Source of the DNA: UBA11358 sp049517655
Lineage (GTDB): Bacteria; Verrucomicrobiota; Verrucomicrobiia; Limisphaerales; UBA11358
Length of the DNA: 64,000 nt
Direction of reading: 5' to 3'
NCBI GenBank assembly: GCA_049517655.1
Contig: JBEKRQ010000001.1
Location: forward strand, 372,001 to 436,000
Shown here: piece by piece, positions 16,904 to 25,427 of the stretch
How the letters are laid out: every line of letters starts with the position of its first letter
How positions within the stretch are numbered: the first letter of the stretch is position 1
The notes under the pieces: generated by a model
The model's input: only the letters and a program-made list of their open reading frames with translations
The model's database searches: none
What the model was told of the DNA's origin: nothing
Translations under genes and position numbers: made by a program

Positions 16904-18234
16904 TGGGGTGTGTATGTAATCTGCAGACCAACCATGTTCTGCGTGTATTCTCGCGACGCCACATCGGAAGACCTCAGAGTCAATCGGTAATTCAGACTGA
17001 TCCTGACTTTTTTCATGGGTGAATAAGATAAACTCAACCCGCCTCCGTACCAGTCGTAATTTTTTTCATCAAGCAGGCTTGCCAGTTGTCTGCCGCCTTC
17101 GACACCATGTTCGTAAAAGAGCGAGGGTTGCAAAGTCACATTCTTGGTCACGTTCCAATTAGCACTCGGGCGAATGTATGAGTCTTCAATGGCATCGGAT
17201 TGTATGCCCAGTCTGATTTCATGCCCGGCGCTCAACGAATAGCTCAGAAAGTCGGTTGCTTGATGTACCAGGGTTAAATTGGCGTACCATGCGGTCAGGT
17301 TCCCGCCTTTGACGGAAGAGTTTGTCTGGCTGTAATCAAAAATCGTATAGCCTAAACGAGGTTGAACGCTGAAAAAAGACCCCGGCCGCCAGTCTCCATA
17401 AATTCCCGCGCTATATTCCTGATTGTCGTTCAGCACCGCCTGGTCGTATGTCGTGAACGAAGCCGTACCCTCCACGCCGATGGTAAGCTTGGGATGTACC
17501 CGCAGACCTGCCCGCGCAACGACCAATTCCGACACATGGTTGATGTAGTTAAACTGATCGGACAGGGACATGACATTTTGATGGTCATAACCGAGGGTCA
17601 ACGTGACGTCCTCCAAGTCCCACGTGCCGGAAAGCCCCGCCGTGTTCTGAAAAGTTCCGTAGCTCCCCGTCCCCGCCACCGCCGATTCCTGCGCGGAGTC
17701 TTCAGAACATTGGAACCGGTCATGAAAATTGATCCAGAAATCCTTTATATAAACGTCGAACGAAAGCTCCGACCCTGAGCTCAAATACCACTGACTGAAT
17801 TCATCATGATTGATATACTTGTCGTAGCCAAAATCGACCGAAAGGTTCAACAGATTGTATGTGCCGAGGGGATAACTCGCATTCAGAGCAACCGAAGGCC
17901 GCAGAATAAAATCAGCTTCAGTGTTGTCGCTGGAAAGGTTTATATTATCGTTCCAGTCGAGTTCCAGTGAGGGTGTGACCAGCAGCCTGAAGTCACCCGA
18001 CTTGACGGTGTAGGGCAGAGATTGAAGCTGGAGGCGCCGTGCCTCTGCCGCCGCATCGCCGGCCAATGATGTTCGCAAGGCTTCCTGCGCCGTAGCCAGC
18101 CGGGCTGTCAGAAGCATCGAAGCCGCCAGCCAGGGGGTCCAGGCATAACGCGGCAGACCGCCCAGACAACGCGCAGAGGGGACAAACAATCTCCGGTTGA
18201 CTCGAGGCTTGTTGGACAAAGTGGACGATGACAT
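16900..18234 (-). CDS. Outer-membrane beta-barrel protein of the exopolysaccharide locus
   Basis: A 444-aa exported protein. The long basic head with SARCLGGLPRYAWTPWLAAS precedes a hydrophobic segment and the signal cleavage region ATAQEALR. The body alternates polar and hydrophobic residues in strands with many aromatic-polar pairs (SFDVYIKDFWINFHDRFQCS, GGLSLSYSPMKKVRISLNYR). It closes with a strand ending in a near-aromatic C-terminus (MVGLQITYTPQ). This fits an outer-membrane barrel of about 16-18 strands, as found beside Wza/Wzc genes in Verrucomicrobia and in exosortase-linked loci. It probably forms or anchors the export channel. Translational coupling to the Wza-like gene is indicated by the ATGA overlap. 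Confidence 0.75.
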   Translation of the reverse strand: MSSSTLSNKPRVNRRLFVPSARCLGGLPRYAWTPWLAASMLLTARLATAQEALRTSLAGDAAAEARRLQLQSLPYTVKSGDFRLLVTPSLELDWNDNINLSSDNTEADFILRPSVALNASYPLGTYNLLNLSVDFGYDKYINHDEFSQWYLSSGSELSFDVYIKDFWINFHDRFQCSEDSAQESAVAGTGSYGTFQNTAGLSGTWDLEDVTLTLGYDHQNVMSLSDQFNYINHVSELVVARAGLRVHPKLTIGVEGTASFTTYDQAVLNDNQEYSAGIYGDWRPGSFFSVQPRLGYTIFDYSQTNSSVKGGNLTAWYANLTLVHQATDFLSYSLSAGHEIRLGIQSDAIEDSYIRPSANWNVTKNVTLQPSLFYEHGVEGGRQLASLLDEKNYDWYGGGLSLSYSPMKKVRISLNYRLTLRSSDVASREYTQNMVGLQITYTPQ

Positions 18235-18405
18235 AGGGCCTGGTTCAGGTGGCGACTTCGGACCAGAGCGCCGTCTGAACTCCGACCCGCGTGATCAGCC
18301 CGGCATCAATAGGAACAGAAATGGAGTTTCCATCCGAGCTGCCGCAGCCGACCGTTTCGACCCTGTGCGCTGATAATGTCATGAAGAACATGATTTCTTT
18401 GTGAT

Positions 18406-19479
18406 TCAAGAACCGGGTCGGAGTAAGTTTTGCCGGCCGGCGATTCCGACAATCTTTCGCTGACTTGCCACCGGTTTGTGCCCAACGCTCTTATCCGGAA
18501 TCTGCACGCTAATGACAAGTCTTGTCGGGCCGGCCTTCTGAGTTTTAGACGCCTCGCCTTCTGCCGGTAGACGGTTATCGAAGTTGCCGGCCAACGAGCA
18601 CAAGCCATTCGATCGCAAAGGACAGACCAAGCTGTCATTAACCGGATGGACGGACTGGCCTTCGGCCTGGGCGGGCATCTTCCGCCACCGCCCCGGACTG
18701 GCGCCAAACCGTCTCTTGAAGCAGGTGTTGAAGAGTCCCAGATGGTTGAATCCGCATTGTTCGGCCGCGTTTATGACCTTGGTGTCAGGATTCCGCAGTA
18801 AGGACGCGGCTTTTAACAGGCGCATCTCCATTCTCATGGCGGCTACGGAAAAGCCAAAATGCTGATGAAACAGGCGGTTGAGATGACGCTTGCTGCAACC
18901 GAACCTGGCTGCCAGTTCCACGACCGATAAACTCAAGAGTTCATTGGCCGACAATTTATCAAAGACCTGGGTCATGTGTTCCTCGGCACGAACGAACCCG
19001 ACCCGATGGGATTGGGCGGTCTTGAATTCCACGCTTAAGATGGCAGCGACGACCCGCAGCAACTGACTGCGGTGATCGAGGTTGAACTGGGGCGGAACTT
19101 CTGCAAGCAGCTTGTGGCACTCCCCGGCCAGAGGGCTGGAGGCTCCATACAACTTGGTTCCTTTGAAACCTTCGATGACGTTTTGCAACAGACAGATTTC
19201 ATTACCGGCAAACAGAGGGAACAAGTGTTCAAAGTTGACAGCAAAGAACCAGAAAACCATCTCACCTCCCTCATCGGCACAAAGTCCGCCTTCGCCTTCC
19301 GGTGTCCCGTTCAGAACCAGAACGTCACCAGGCATAAGACGTTGTGTAACCGCTGTGGAAACGTATTTTCCGCCACCCCCATTTGGGAACACGAACGAAA
19401 GTCCGTTCGCTCTATGGATCCACTTCTCAGACGGCTTGAGGCGCACCAACCGCAAAGTAAGATGTTCTTGAGAAAGCAT
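18406..19479 (-). CDS. AraC-family transcriptional regulator, first gene of the exopolysaccharide locus
   Basis: A 357-aa protein. The N-terminal ligand/cupin-like domain (residues about 1-150) includes KYVSTAVTQRLMPGDVLVL and MVFWFFAVNFEHLFPLFAG. The AraC DNA-binding domain follows at about 175-285, with helix-turn-helix 1 in LSVVELAARFGCSKRHLNRL and helix-turn-helix 2 in VINAAEQCGFNHLGLFNTCF, then KRRFGASPGRWRK. About 70 further residues (VHPVNDSLVCPLRSNGL onward) lack similarity to the family and may be a tail or an unremoved read-through. It lies 171 bp upstream of the barrel gene on the same strand and is the obvious candidate to control the locus. The signal it senses is unknown. Confidence 0.85.
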   Translation of the reverse strand: MLSQEHLTLRLVRLKPSEKWIHRANGLSFVFPNGGGGKYVSTAVTQRLMPGDVLVLNGTPEGEGGLCADEGGEMVFWFFAVNFEHLFPLFAGNEICLLQNVIEGFKGTKLYGASSPLAGECHKLLAEVPPQFNLDHRSQLLRVVAAILSVEFKTAQSHRVGFVRAEEHMTQVFDKLSANELLSLSVVELAARFGCSKRHLNRLFHQHFGFSVAAMRMEMRLLKAASLLRNPDTKVINAAEQCGFNHLGLFNTCFKRRFGASPGRWRKMPAQAEGQSVHPVNDSLVCPLRSNGLCSLAGNFDNRLPAEGEASKTQKAGPTRLVISVQIPDKSVGHKPVASQRKIVGIAGRQNLLRPGS

Positions 19480-20273
19480 TTAGCATCTCCATTTTGTCAC
19501 GAACAGGCCGCAAAACTCCAATCCCCAAGGCAAAACGCTTCAGCCGATGAGGCTCGGTACTTCAAATAAACAAAAGTTTTCACATGAACCTGTGAGACCA
19601 TCAGGCAGGGGTAATGCAACCAAGCGTTACGGCAATCCGGTCACGCACAAAGGATTCAGTCCGATTTATGTCAAACATCATCCGCTTTTTACTTGTCACC
19701 CTTTCCAAGAAGTTTCGCATCATTCTGAAGTGTAACAACTTACACGTTAAAAATTTAAAAGCCATTCTCGCCCAGAACAACTAATTTCCAGTTGAATGCC
19801 ACTATTCTGCCTTTTTTCGCAAACATATTTGCTGGCTCTTTTAGCACAGTTAATTCATTGAACGCGGATTATTCAAGAAAATTCGGCCAGTTTTTTTACA
19901 TAAATAGGACATTACATATCATATTTCGGACTGAAGCAGCGGCACACTGGCACAGCGATAAAACTTGTCCCATCGGCAAAGCGCGGGTCTCGGCGGCGCT
20001 AAAGGATTTGCACGCGGGGTGATCGCAGGGAGCCAATCGAACGGACAAAGGGTGTCAACTTGTTCTCGATGTCCCATAGCGCTTTAGTCCAATAGGAAAC
20101 CCTCAGGCTCTGCCCGGAGACTCGCAAAGTTTGACGGTTCCTGGAATGTGCCGCCTGTGCGCAATCGAGGGGAAACCATTAGCGATTAACCCCCTCTCCT
20201 TCGCGAAGTGGAGGAGAGGGCCGGGATGAGGAGGTGTGTTCTAAAATCTTTTATGAACCCCTCTCCGGCTCTT
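19480..20273. other. Gene-poor region between the AraC regulator and the receiver gene
   Basis: About 790 bp without a convincing coding frame on either strand. The part at 19660-19930 is AT-rich and may hold the promoter of the AraC gene, but no clear -35/-10 pair stands out. A palindromic repeat occupies 20190-20234. The rest shows nothing recognisable. Confidence 0.5.
20190..20234. repeat. Palindromic CCCTCTCC...GGAGAGGG repeat
   Basis: CCCCCTCTCCTTCGCGAAG is followed by the complementary GGAGGAGAGGGCCGGGATG-type arm. It folds as a hairpin and resembles the widespread intergenic palindrome seen in many Gram-negative genomes. It lies downstream of the receiver gene, where it could serve as a transcript end. 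Confidence 0.6.
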
Positions 20274-20690
20274 TCAAGCCTCCAGCCTTGCCGGAGGTCG
20301 CTGACTCGGTTTTTGGGCAAGGAGTCTATCCACACCCTCTTTTAATGCGAGCATATGAGCTGGCTTTTGAATCACCACGTCTAGGCAAGATCTATCTTCA
20401 GGGGGCCGCCCCGTGTACATAAGCACCGGTGTGGACGGAGATCGCAGTTTGATGATGTGCGCCATCTCCGCACCAGTCATCCCCGACATGGAATTATCAG
20501 TTATGATCACGTCATGGGTTTTCGGATCGAACAGGGCAAGAGCTTCTTCCGCACTCCGCACAGACTCGACGGCGAAACCGAAATTGGACAGGAACCACTT
20601 CGTTGTGACGCGAAGGTCATCACTGTCATCAACCAGAAGGATGGTTCTGGGGGAAGATGAAGTTGAATTCTCTGAAATTGGATTTTCCAC
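20274..20690 (-). CDS. Stand-alone response-regulator receiver protein
   Basis: A 138-aa CheY-like protein. A serine-rich head of 14 residues precedes TILLVDDSDDLRVTTKWFL, which has the acidic pair. The phosphoacceptor aspartate is in DVIITDNSMSGMTGAEMAH near residue 62. The switch strand is VLMYTGRPP, and the conserved lysine is in VVIQKPAHML near 113. All receiver residues are present and there is no output domain, so it should act through protein contacts. No histidine kinase is nearby. A perfect 7-1-7 palindrome lies 40 bp before its start. Confidence 0.85.
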   Translation of the reverse strand: MENPISENSTSSSPRTILLVDDSDDLRVTTKWFLSNFGFAVESVRSAEEALALFDPKTHDVIITDNSMSGMTGAEMAHIIKLRSPSTPVLMYTGRPPEDRSCLDVVIQKPAHMLALKEGVDRLLAQKPSQRPPARLEA

Positions 20691-20729
20691 AGATTATTGA
20701 GATTCAGTATTGGTACACTCGATGTCCAG

Positions 20730-20744
20730 TGTGGTTAAACCACA
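20730..20744. promoter_or_regulatory. Perfect palindrome upstream of the receiver gene (candidate operator)
   Basis: TGTGGTTAAACCACA is a 7-1-7 perfect inverted repeat about 40 bp before the start of the divergently read receiver gene. The size and place suit a dimeric regulator site. No matching regulator is known from this window. Confidence 0.3.
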
Positions 20745-21032
20745 GATGCCATCGTCGCAAGGCCTTCACGGAATAGTATGATGTTTTCTCCTGCGGTTCA
20801 CCGACCATCATTGTTAGGTAATTAACAGCCATGCGCGTCCGTATTTTCTAAACAAAAACTGGTTAACAATCTATCGCATTTGGGACATCTAGGGTCACTG
20901 AAGGGACATCGAAAGTAACAGCCAGTCAAATCTCATCCGCGCCGCACCATTGCCGGAGCTATGGGAGTGGCGTGGGTCTACTTCGGCACTGGACGGTTGG
21001 CGACAGGGCGTAGCCCCACACTTGGTATGGGC

Positions 21033-21309
21033 CTAATTTGCGTGGTGCCGAATGGGCTTAGTCAAAAGCAGGCGATTATGTCCCCACGGCAATTCTGAAA
21101 TGGGTGCTGGCGGAGCGGACGTGGCCGATTCTCTCACAGCTTGTGAGAGTTTTTGCGGCATCGCCGACCAAGCCAGATAAAAGCTGCGCATGAACCAGAC
21201 GTTTTGTGGCGAGAAACCCGCCACGCCGGGAAATTCCTTTTTGCAAGTCACCCGCCGGCCGTTCCACCACCTGCTTGCCGTAGCCTTTGGTCTTTTGCGC
21301 CTCGACAAT
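21033..21309 (-). pseudogene. Remnant of a YhcG/DUF1016-type nuclease
   Basis: Two minus-strand frames together give IVEAQKTKGYGKQVVERPAG DLQK, then EFPGVAGFSPQNVWFMRSFY LAW, and later PISELPWGHNRLLL. This is the N-terminal DUF1016 domain of YhcG-like PD-(D/E)XK nucleases (GYGKxVVxxLxxDLxxEFPGxxGFSxxN, then LPWGHN). A one-base shift lies in an A-run near 21240, and the frame is cut after LLLTK without the C-terminal nuclease domain. The gene is broken at both ends, so it is a fossil even if the single-base shift is a sequencing error. Its source may be the adjacent cassette-like site. Confidence 0.65.
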
Positions 21310-21435
21310 AGGTGACGGAAGGGGTCGTTTTTGAACCCCTTGCCAAGCAGCGCACGAATCTCCTTTGGCTTGTAAGGCCTGTCCTGCTTTCCATCAATCC
21401 AAAGAAACTATTTCATGCGCTAGATGTGCGAACGC

Positions 21436-21563
21436 CACCTAACGTAGAAAGCTCAGCCACAGCCACCGGAGGAAGATCTGAGCCTGCAATAATGATGTCC
21501 GAGTTTCCATAATCGGTCGACTGACCGGCGCGGTGGCTGTTGGCTGCAGTGATTTGTTACCCG
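21436..21563 (-). mobile_element. Degenerate attC-like recombination site
   Basis: The left arm CACCTAAC...AGCTCAGCCACAGCCACCG pairs with the complement of the right arm, CACTGCAGCCAACAGCCACC, with single extra bases in one arm. This is the extrahelical-base pattern of integron attC sites. The left end reads GTTAGGTG on the minus strand and fits GTTRRRY; the right end has drifted. On the minus strand the arm encodes NKSLQPTATAP, the tail seen on many cassette proteins. The pattern is shared with the better site at 30488-30617. Confidence 0.5.
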
Positions 21564-22202
21564 CCTTTGGGATCGGCTGCAGTTCAAACAATCTTGACAT
21601 AACCGCCAACACGAGGCGGGTTCATTTTATTGGAGGAACCTGCCTCGCTGCGAGCCGGAACGACCAGTTGGCGTTCAATATTTGATTTTCCACCTCCAGT
21701 AAAAGCTCCAGTAAAATCCCATTGAGATCTTAGTAGATGCCTAGCGGAATCCTAGTGACAGCCTTTTGATGAATTAGCTTGAAGGGCATAAAAGTGTTTG
21801 ATAGACTTGTCCTCATTGAGGAACTAAGTGTTGGTTAGGCACTTGGCATCGGAGACAGAGTCGGTGAGCGTTGTCCGATTCCGCCCCCAGCCACCACTTC
21901 TAACTGTGAGTGCAGCAAGGAATTGCGTGGTTAAGGGGTCCAAGCGGACACCAAAACGGACGCCAAACGAGTTAAAAAGGGTATAAATTGGTTAGGACGA
22001 TGAGGCTTGATTTCCCAATAAAATCAGGCATATTGGCTTCACAACCGCAGGATAGATCGGGTAAATCCAGCCATTGGTTTCATTTGTAAGCAACACATTA
22101 ACAAGGAGTTCTGCATGGAAAGCCGTTCCCGCTGTGTCACATTTCATCATTTTTTTCTTGCATAATTGCAACATATTTGCTAAACGCTACGCTACAAGAC
22201 GT

Positions 22203-23165
22203 ATGAAAATAACATATTTACACAAACAAGATTGGCGTGGATTGTTCGGATTTTCTTCTGTTCGTGCAATTTGCGTTCTGACGGTATTGGCGGGAATCCT
22301 GTTGGCCAAGACGGCGCAGGGGCAGATATATGTAAGCAGTTGGAATGCTGACACCGTCGGGGAATACACGACCTCGGGAGCGACGGTGAACGCCGCGCTC
22401 GTTTCGGGATTGAACAGGCCTTATGGCGTCGCGTTGGATGGGAACGGAAATCTCTTTGTGGCGAATCAACCGTCGGGAACCATCGGCGAATACACCACCT
22501 CGGGAGCGGTAGTGAATGCTGCGCTTGTTTCCGGGTTGAATACCCCGTTGGGGCTTGTGTCGGATGGGAACGGACATCTGTTTGTGGCGAATGAAGGAAA
22601 TAACACAATCGGGGAATACACGACTTCGGGAGCCACAGTGAATGCCGCGCTCATTACGGGGCTGGATTACCCGTTTAGTCTGGCGTTGGATGGCGCTGGA
22701 CATCTGTTTGTGGCGAATGACGGGAATGGCATGGTCGGGGAATATACAACCTCGGGAGCGACGGTGAACGCTTCGCTCATTTCGGTGGGGTTCGGTGGCC
22801 TGTGGGGCATCGCTGCCGATGAGAATAATGTGTTTGTGTCGTGTCTCGGGCTTGGCTTAAGTGGGGGCAGCATCGGAAAATACACAACCTCGGGAGCGGT
22901 AGTGAATGCCGCGCTCGTTTCGGGATTGAACTGCCCGTTGGGACTCGCGTTGGATGGGAACGGCGATCTGTTTGTGGCGAGTGCCAATAGCAGCAGCGTC
23001 GGAGAATATACGACCTCGGGAGCGGTAGTGAATGCCGCGCTCCTTTCGGGGTTGGACCACCCGACTTTCATGGCCGTCGTGCCGGAACCGTCGTCGGCGG
23101 TTTTGGCGGTGCTCGGGTCGGCCTTGTTGACGTTCCGGCGCATGATACGCCGGGTGCGTGTCTGA
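22203..23165 (+). CDS. PEP-CTERM surface protein with NHL/lactonase-like beta-propeller repeats
   Basis: About 320 aa. The chosen ATG at 22203 starts MKITYLHKQDWRGLFGFSSV and is followed at once by a signal peptide core (ICVLTVLAGILLA). A longer frame to 22074 adds residues without a role. The body is six near-identical repeats of about 41-44 residues starting GEYTTSGATVNAAL, each carrying LALDGNGxLFVAN, as in NHL-type propeller blades. The C-terminus is a PEP-CTERM sorting signal: VPEPSSAVLAVLGSALL, then a basic FRRMIRR tail. An exosortase should remove this tail and anchor or release the protein at the surface. Exosortase is not encoded in the window. No good ribosome-binding site is seen. 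It probably acts in the extracellular matrix. Confidence 0.85.
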   Translation: MKITYLHKQDWRGLFGFSSVRAICVLTVLAGILLAKTAQGQIYVSSWNADTVGEYTTSGATVNAALVSGLNRPYGVALDGNGNLFVANQPSGTIGEYTTSGAVVNAALVSGLNTPLGLVSDGNGHLFVANEGNNTIGEYTTSGATVNAALITGLDYPFSLALDGAGHLFVANDGNGMVGEYTTSGATVNASLISVGFGGLWGIAADENNVFVSCLGLGLSGGSIGKYTTSGAVVNAALVSGLNCPLGLALDGNGDLFVASANSSSVGEYTTSGAVVNAALLSGLDHPTFMAVVPEPSSAVLAVLGSALLTFRRMIRRVRV

Positions 23166-23284
23166 ATCTGACGCAATCGGCTCACCCAGAGACACGGATA
23201 ACAAACTTGCGCTGAGTGATCCCCTCAACGATGCGGCACAGATTCTTTGTGACCACGTGATGCGTGGCAAGCTCTGCGGTCGTT

Positions 23285-25420
23285 TCAAATCCACTGCTTC
23301 AAACCTTCGTGCTGCACCGACCACTGGCCGTTCGAAGGAAATCCGGGCGCAAAATTTTTGGGGCCATTCGTCCAGCCCGCACACATCATTGCCACCGCGC
23401 AAAGCAACGCGCCGTTGCCCGGCAGATACGCCGGTAAATCTTCCCCTTGATGATTGTGGCCGTTCGGGTGATAACGGTTCTTCACTGAATTCAGCAGCAG
23501 CGCGTTGACGGCGAGTTCGGGCTGCCCGGTCCGCGCGGCGCACATCGCCGCCATGCCGAAGTCCCAGCCCCACGCGCGGTCCCACTGCCACACTTCCATC
23601 ACGCGCGCCAGTGAATGCCGCATCGTCGCAAAATCCACACCATCGCCCGGCAACATCCCGAGCGCGCCGACGAGCGTCGGATGTTCCCAATTCCATTTGG
23701 TGTAAGTGTCGGCCATGCCCTCCTGCAACAGGTAAAGACCATCCTGTGATGGCAGCGGAGCGAGCAGATTCAAAACCTTGTCCCACTCCGGATTTCTTCC
23801 CAAGCCGAGCCGCTCGCGCCAGTGTTGCGCCACACGCAAACCGAACCGCCAATACGCCAGCTCGAACGTCGGGTTGATGGCAGTCCCGGCGTCGGTGTTT
23901 TCGGGAACGGTTTTTAATGGCGGACCGAGGACAAATTGGTTTCGCGCTTTGACTAGGACGGCGAATGAAGCCATGAATTCCGCCGTTTCAAAGACAATTT
24001 CACGCCAGCGTTCCAGAGCCTTTCCCGACGGCTTTTCGCGATAACACAGTTCCGCGTAATAAATCGGATGCGGCTGCTGCCAGATCAGGAGCGGCCCGAT
24101 GGACGATGGTGAATCGTGACCGTCCGGGCCAATCATTTTCGGCCAGCGCGCGCCGCGATAACCCTGTCGCTGCGCCGTGTCGCGTGCGAGCGACAAAATG
24201 CGCTCATAAATCGCGAGGCTTCTTTCAAAGCGCGAAAAGCGGTTCCACGCCGTGAAATGGACACTGTGCCACCAGTGCATTTCCAGATGAAACTTCCCAT
24301 ACCACGAATTGAACAGCAGTCCGGTTTCCGCCGACGGCAGCGAGCCGGCACAATGAATCGCCGTGTTGTAAAGCGAAAGCACGATGCGCCGTTCCAGTTC
24401 CACGGCGCGCGGGTCGGCGCTGCTGCTCAAATCAACCGCGCCGCCTTCGTTCCAAATTTTTTTCCAACCGTGTTCGCTGGAGGATTTGACTTGAGCGAAC
24501 GACGGTAATTTTTCAGGAAAAGCTGTTGTCGAAAAAAGGCAGACGAATTCCAATGCGTTCCCGAAGGTTCCACCCAGCTCAAATTTATGAGCGATGCGTT
24601 GTGAAAACTCACCGCTGCTCCATTGCAGGCTGACGCAGTATTCCCTCTCGTCCAACTTGCGGGCGAAGTCGGCGCGGTTCTTTCCGGTCTGCGAAAGGAT
24701 CGTTGTGTGCCGCGCCGGTTCGTTCCAATCGGCCATGCTCATTTCCGCCGAGGCGTAGGGGAATGCCAACAATGCCTGCAATTTGTCTGTGCCAAGCAGC
24801 GGTGATTCAATTCGCGCCGCGACCAGATCCAAATCCGCATGACAGCAGGTTTGGACATGGACAGGCTGGCCTTCAAATTCAAAACGGCTTTCCAAAACGC
24901 CGCTCCACAAATCCAAAACCTGTTCGCAGTTCTTCAGGTCGGCCGGTGTCGCGCGCGCGCCGTCGTTTTTTTTCAGTTCCAAACCGATCCGCCCCAGATG
25001 CAACCGATGAGGGTTTTCGCGCAGCCAGTCGAACAGCACTTCCTGCCCTTTTCGTTCCGTTGCGTAACCAACCTTGCGGCCGTAGGTGTCATAGTCGCGG
25101 TAGCGAAAATCTTCGCGCCGGATTCCCGTGGGCATAGGTGTCACGTGCCAACTCCAATGCGCCGTGGTGCACAATGGGAACTTCTTTTCACAATCGGCAG
25201 TAAATGTTTGCAGTCCGGTGACGTCGGCGGTGAAGGCAAATTCGCCGTTGCCCACGGTCAACGCGGAAAAGGGATCGAATTTTGTCACGACCGGATTGTG
25301 CCGCCGCACCAGCGCCTGACGATCAATGCGAGAATTTCCAAATACAAAAGTGGGAGCAGCCGCCAGCGCCAAACTCGTTGCACCGGCGGCTTTGATGAAA
25401 TTGCGGCGGGTAAAACGCAT
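23285..25420 (-). CDS. Tat-exported six-hairpin glycosidase-like protein
   Basis: The start at 25420 gives MRFTRRNFIKAAGATSLALA, a textbook twin-arginine signal (RRNFIK) followed by AAAPTFVFG; the longer frame to 25474 would bury it. The middle part is a beta-rich region. From about residue 370 an (alpha/alpha)-barrel-like region follows, with FHLEMHWWHSVHFTAWNRFS, RWPKMIGPDGHDSPSSIGPL and QQPHPIYYAELCYR. This pattern resembles GH65/GH95-like glycosidases. It likely acts on plant or algal oligosaccharides in the periplasm. It lies 7 bp downstream of a GH31 gene on the same strand and near tagaturonate epimerase, which suggests a saccharide-use operon. The family assignment is tentative. Confidence 0.7.
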   Translation of the reverse strand: MRFTRRNFIKAAGATSLALAAAPTFVFGNSRIDRQALVRRHNPVVTKFDPFSALTVGNGEFAFTADVTGLQTFTADCEKKFPLCTTAHWSWHVTPMPTGIRREDFRYRDYDTYGRKVGYATERKGQEVLFDWLRENPHRLHLGRIGLELKKNDGARATPADLKNCEQVLDLWSGVLESRFEFEGQPVHVQTCCHADLDLVAARIESPLLGTDKLQALLAFPYASAEMSMADWNEPARHTTILSQTGKNRADFARKLDEREYCVSLQWSSGEFSQRIAHKFELGGTFGNALEFVCLFSTTAFPEKLPSFAQVKSSSEHGWKKIWNEGGAVDLSSSADPRAVELERRIVLSLYNTAIHCAGSLPSAETGLLFNSWYGKFHLEMHWWHSVHFTAWNRFSRFERSLAIYERILSLARDTAQRQGYRGARWPKMIGPDGHDSPSSIGPLLIWQQPHPIYYAELCYREKPSGKALERWREIVFETAEFMASFAVLVKARNQFVLGPPLKTVPENTDAGTAINPTFELAYWRFGLRVAQHWRERLGLGRNPEWDKVLNLLAPLPSQDGLYLLQEGMADTYTKWNWEHPTLVGALGMLPGDGVDFATMRHSLARVMEVWQWDRAWGWDFGMAAMCAARTGQPELAVNALLLNSVKNRYHPNGHNHQGEDLPAYLPGNGALLCAVAMMCAGWTNGPKNFAPGFPSNGQWSVQHEGLKQWI

Positions 25421-25427
25421 GGCCGTT

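Larger units (their letters stand above)
20745..22202. other. Long gene-poor stretch with decayed genes and repeats
   Basis: About 1.45 kb with no intact gene. Listed separately are a YhcG-type nuclease remnant (21033-21309) and an attC-like site (21436-21563). A strong hairpin, CGAGGCGGGTTC paired with GAACCTGCCTCG, lies at 21613-21648. A GTTAGGC heptamer occurs near 21833. ATTCCGCCCCCAGCCACCAC at 21878-21897 recurs exactly at 28921-28940. The direct repeat CTCCAGTAAAA occurs twice near 21695-21720. Together this looks like an eroded cassette or island. Confidence 0.5.

Noticed and set aside
22074..22202. 43-residue N-terminal extension of the PEP-CTERM protein (frame start 22074)
   Set aside because: The signal peptide begins properly at 22203; the extension has no features and would hide it.
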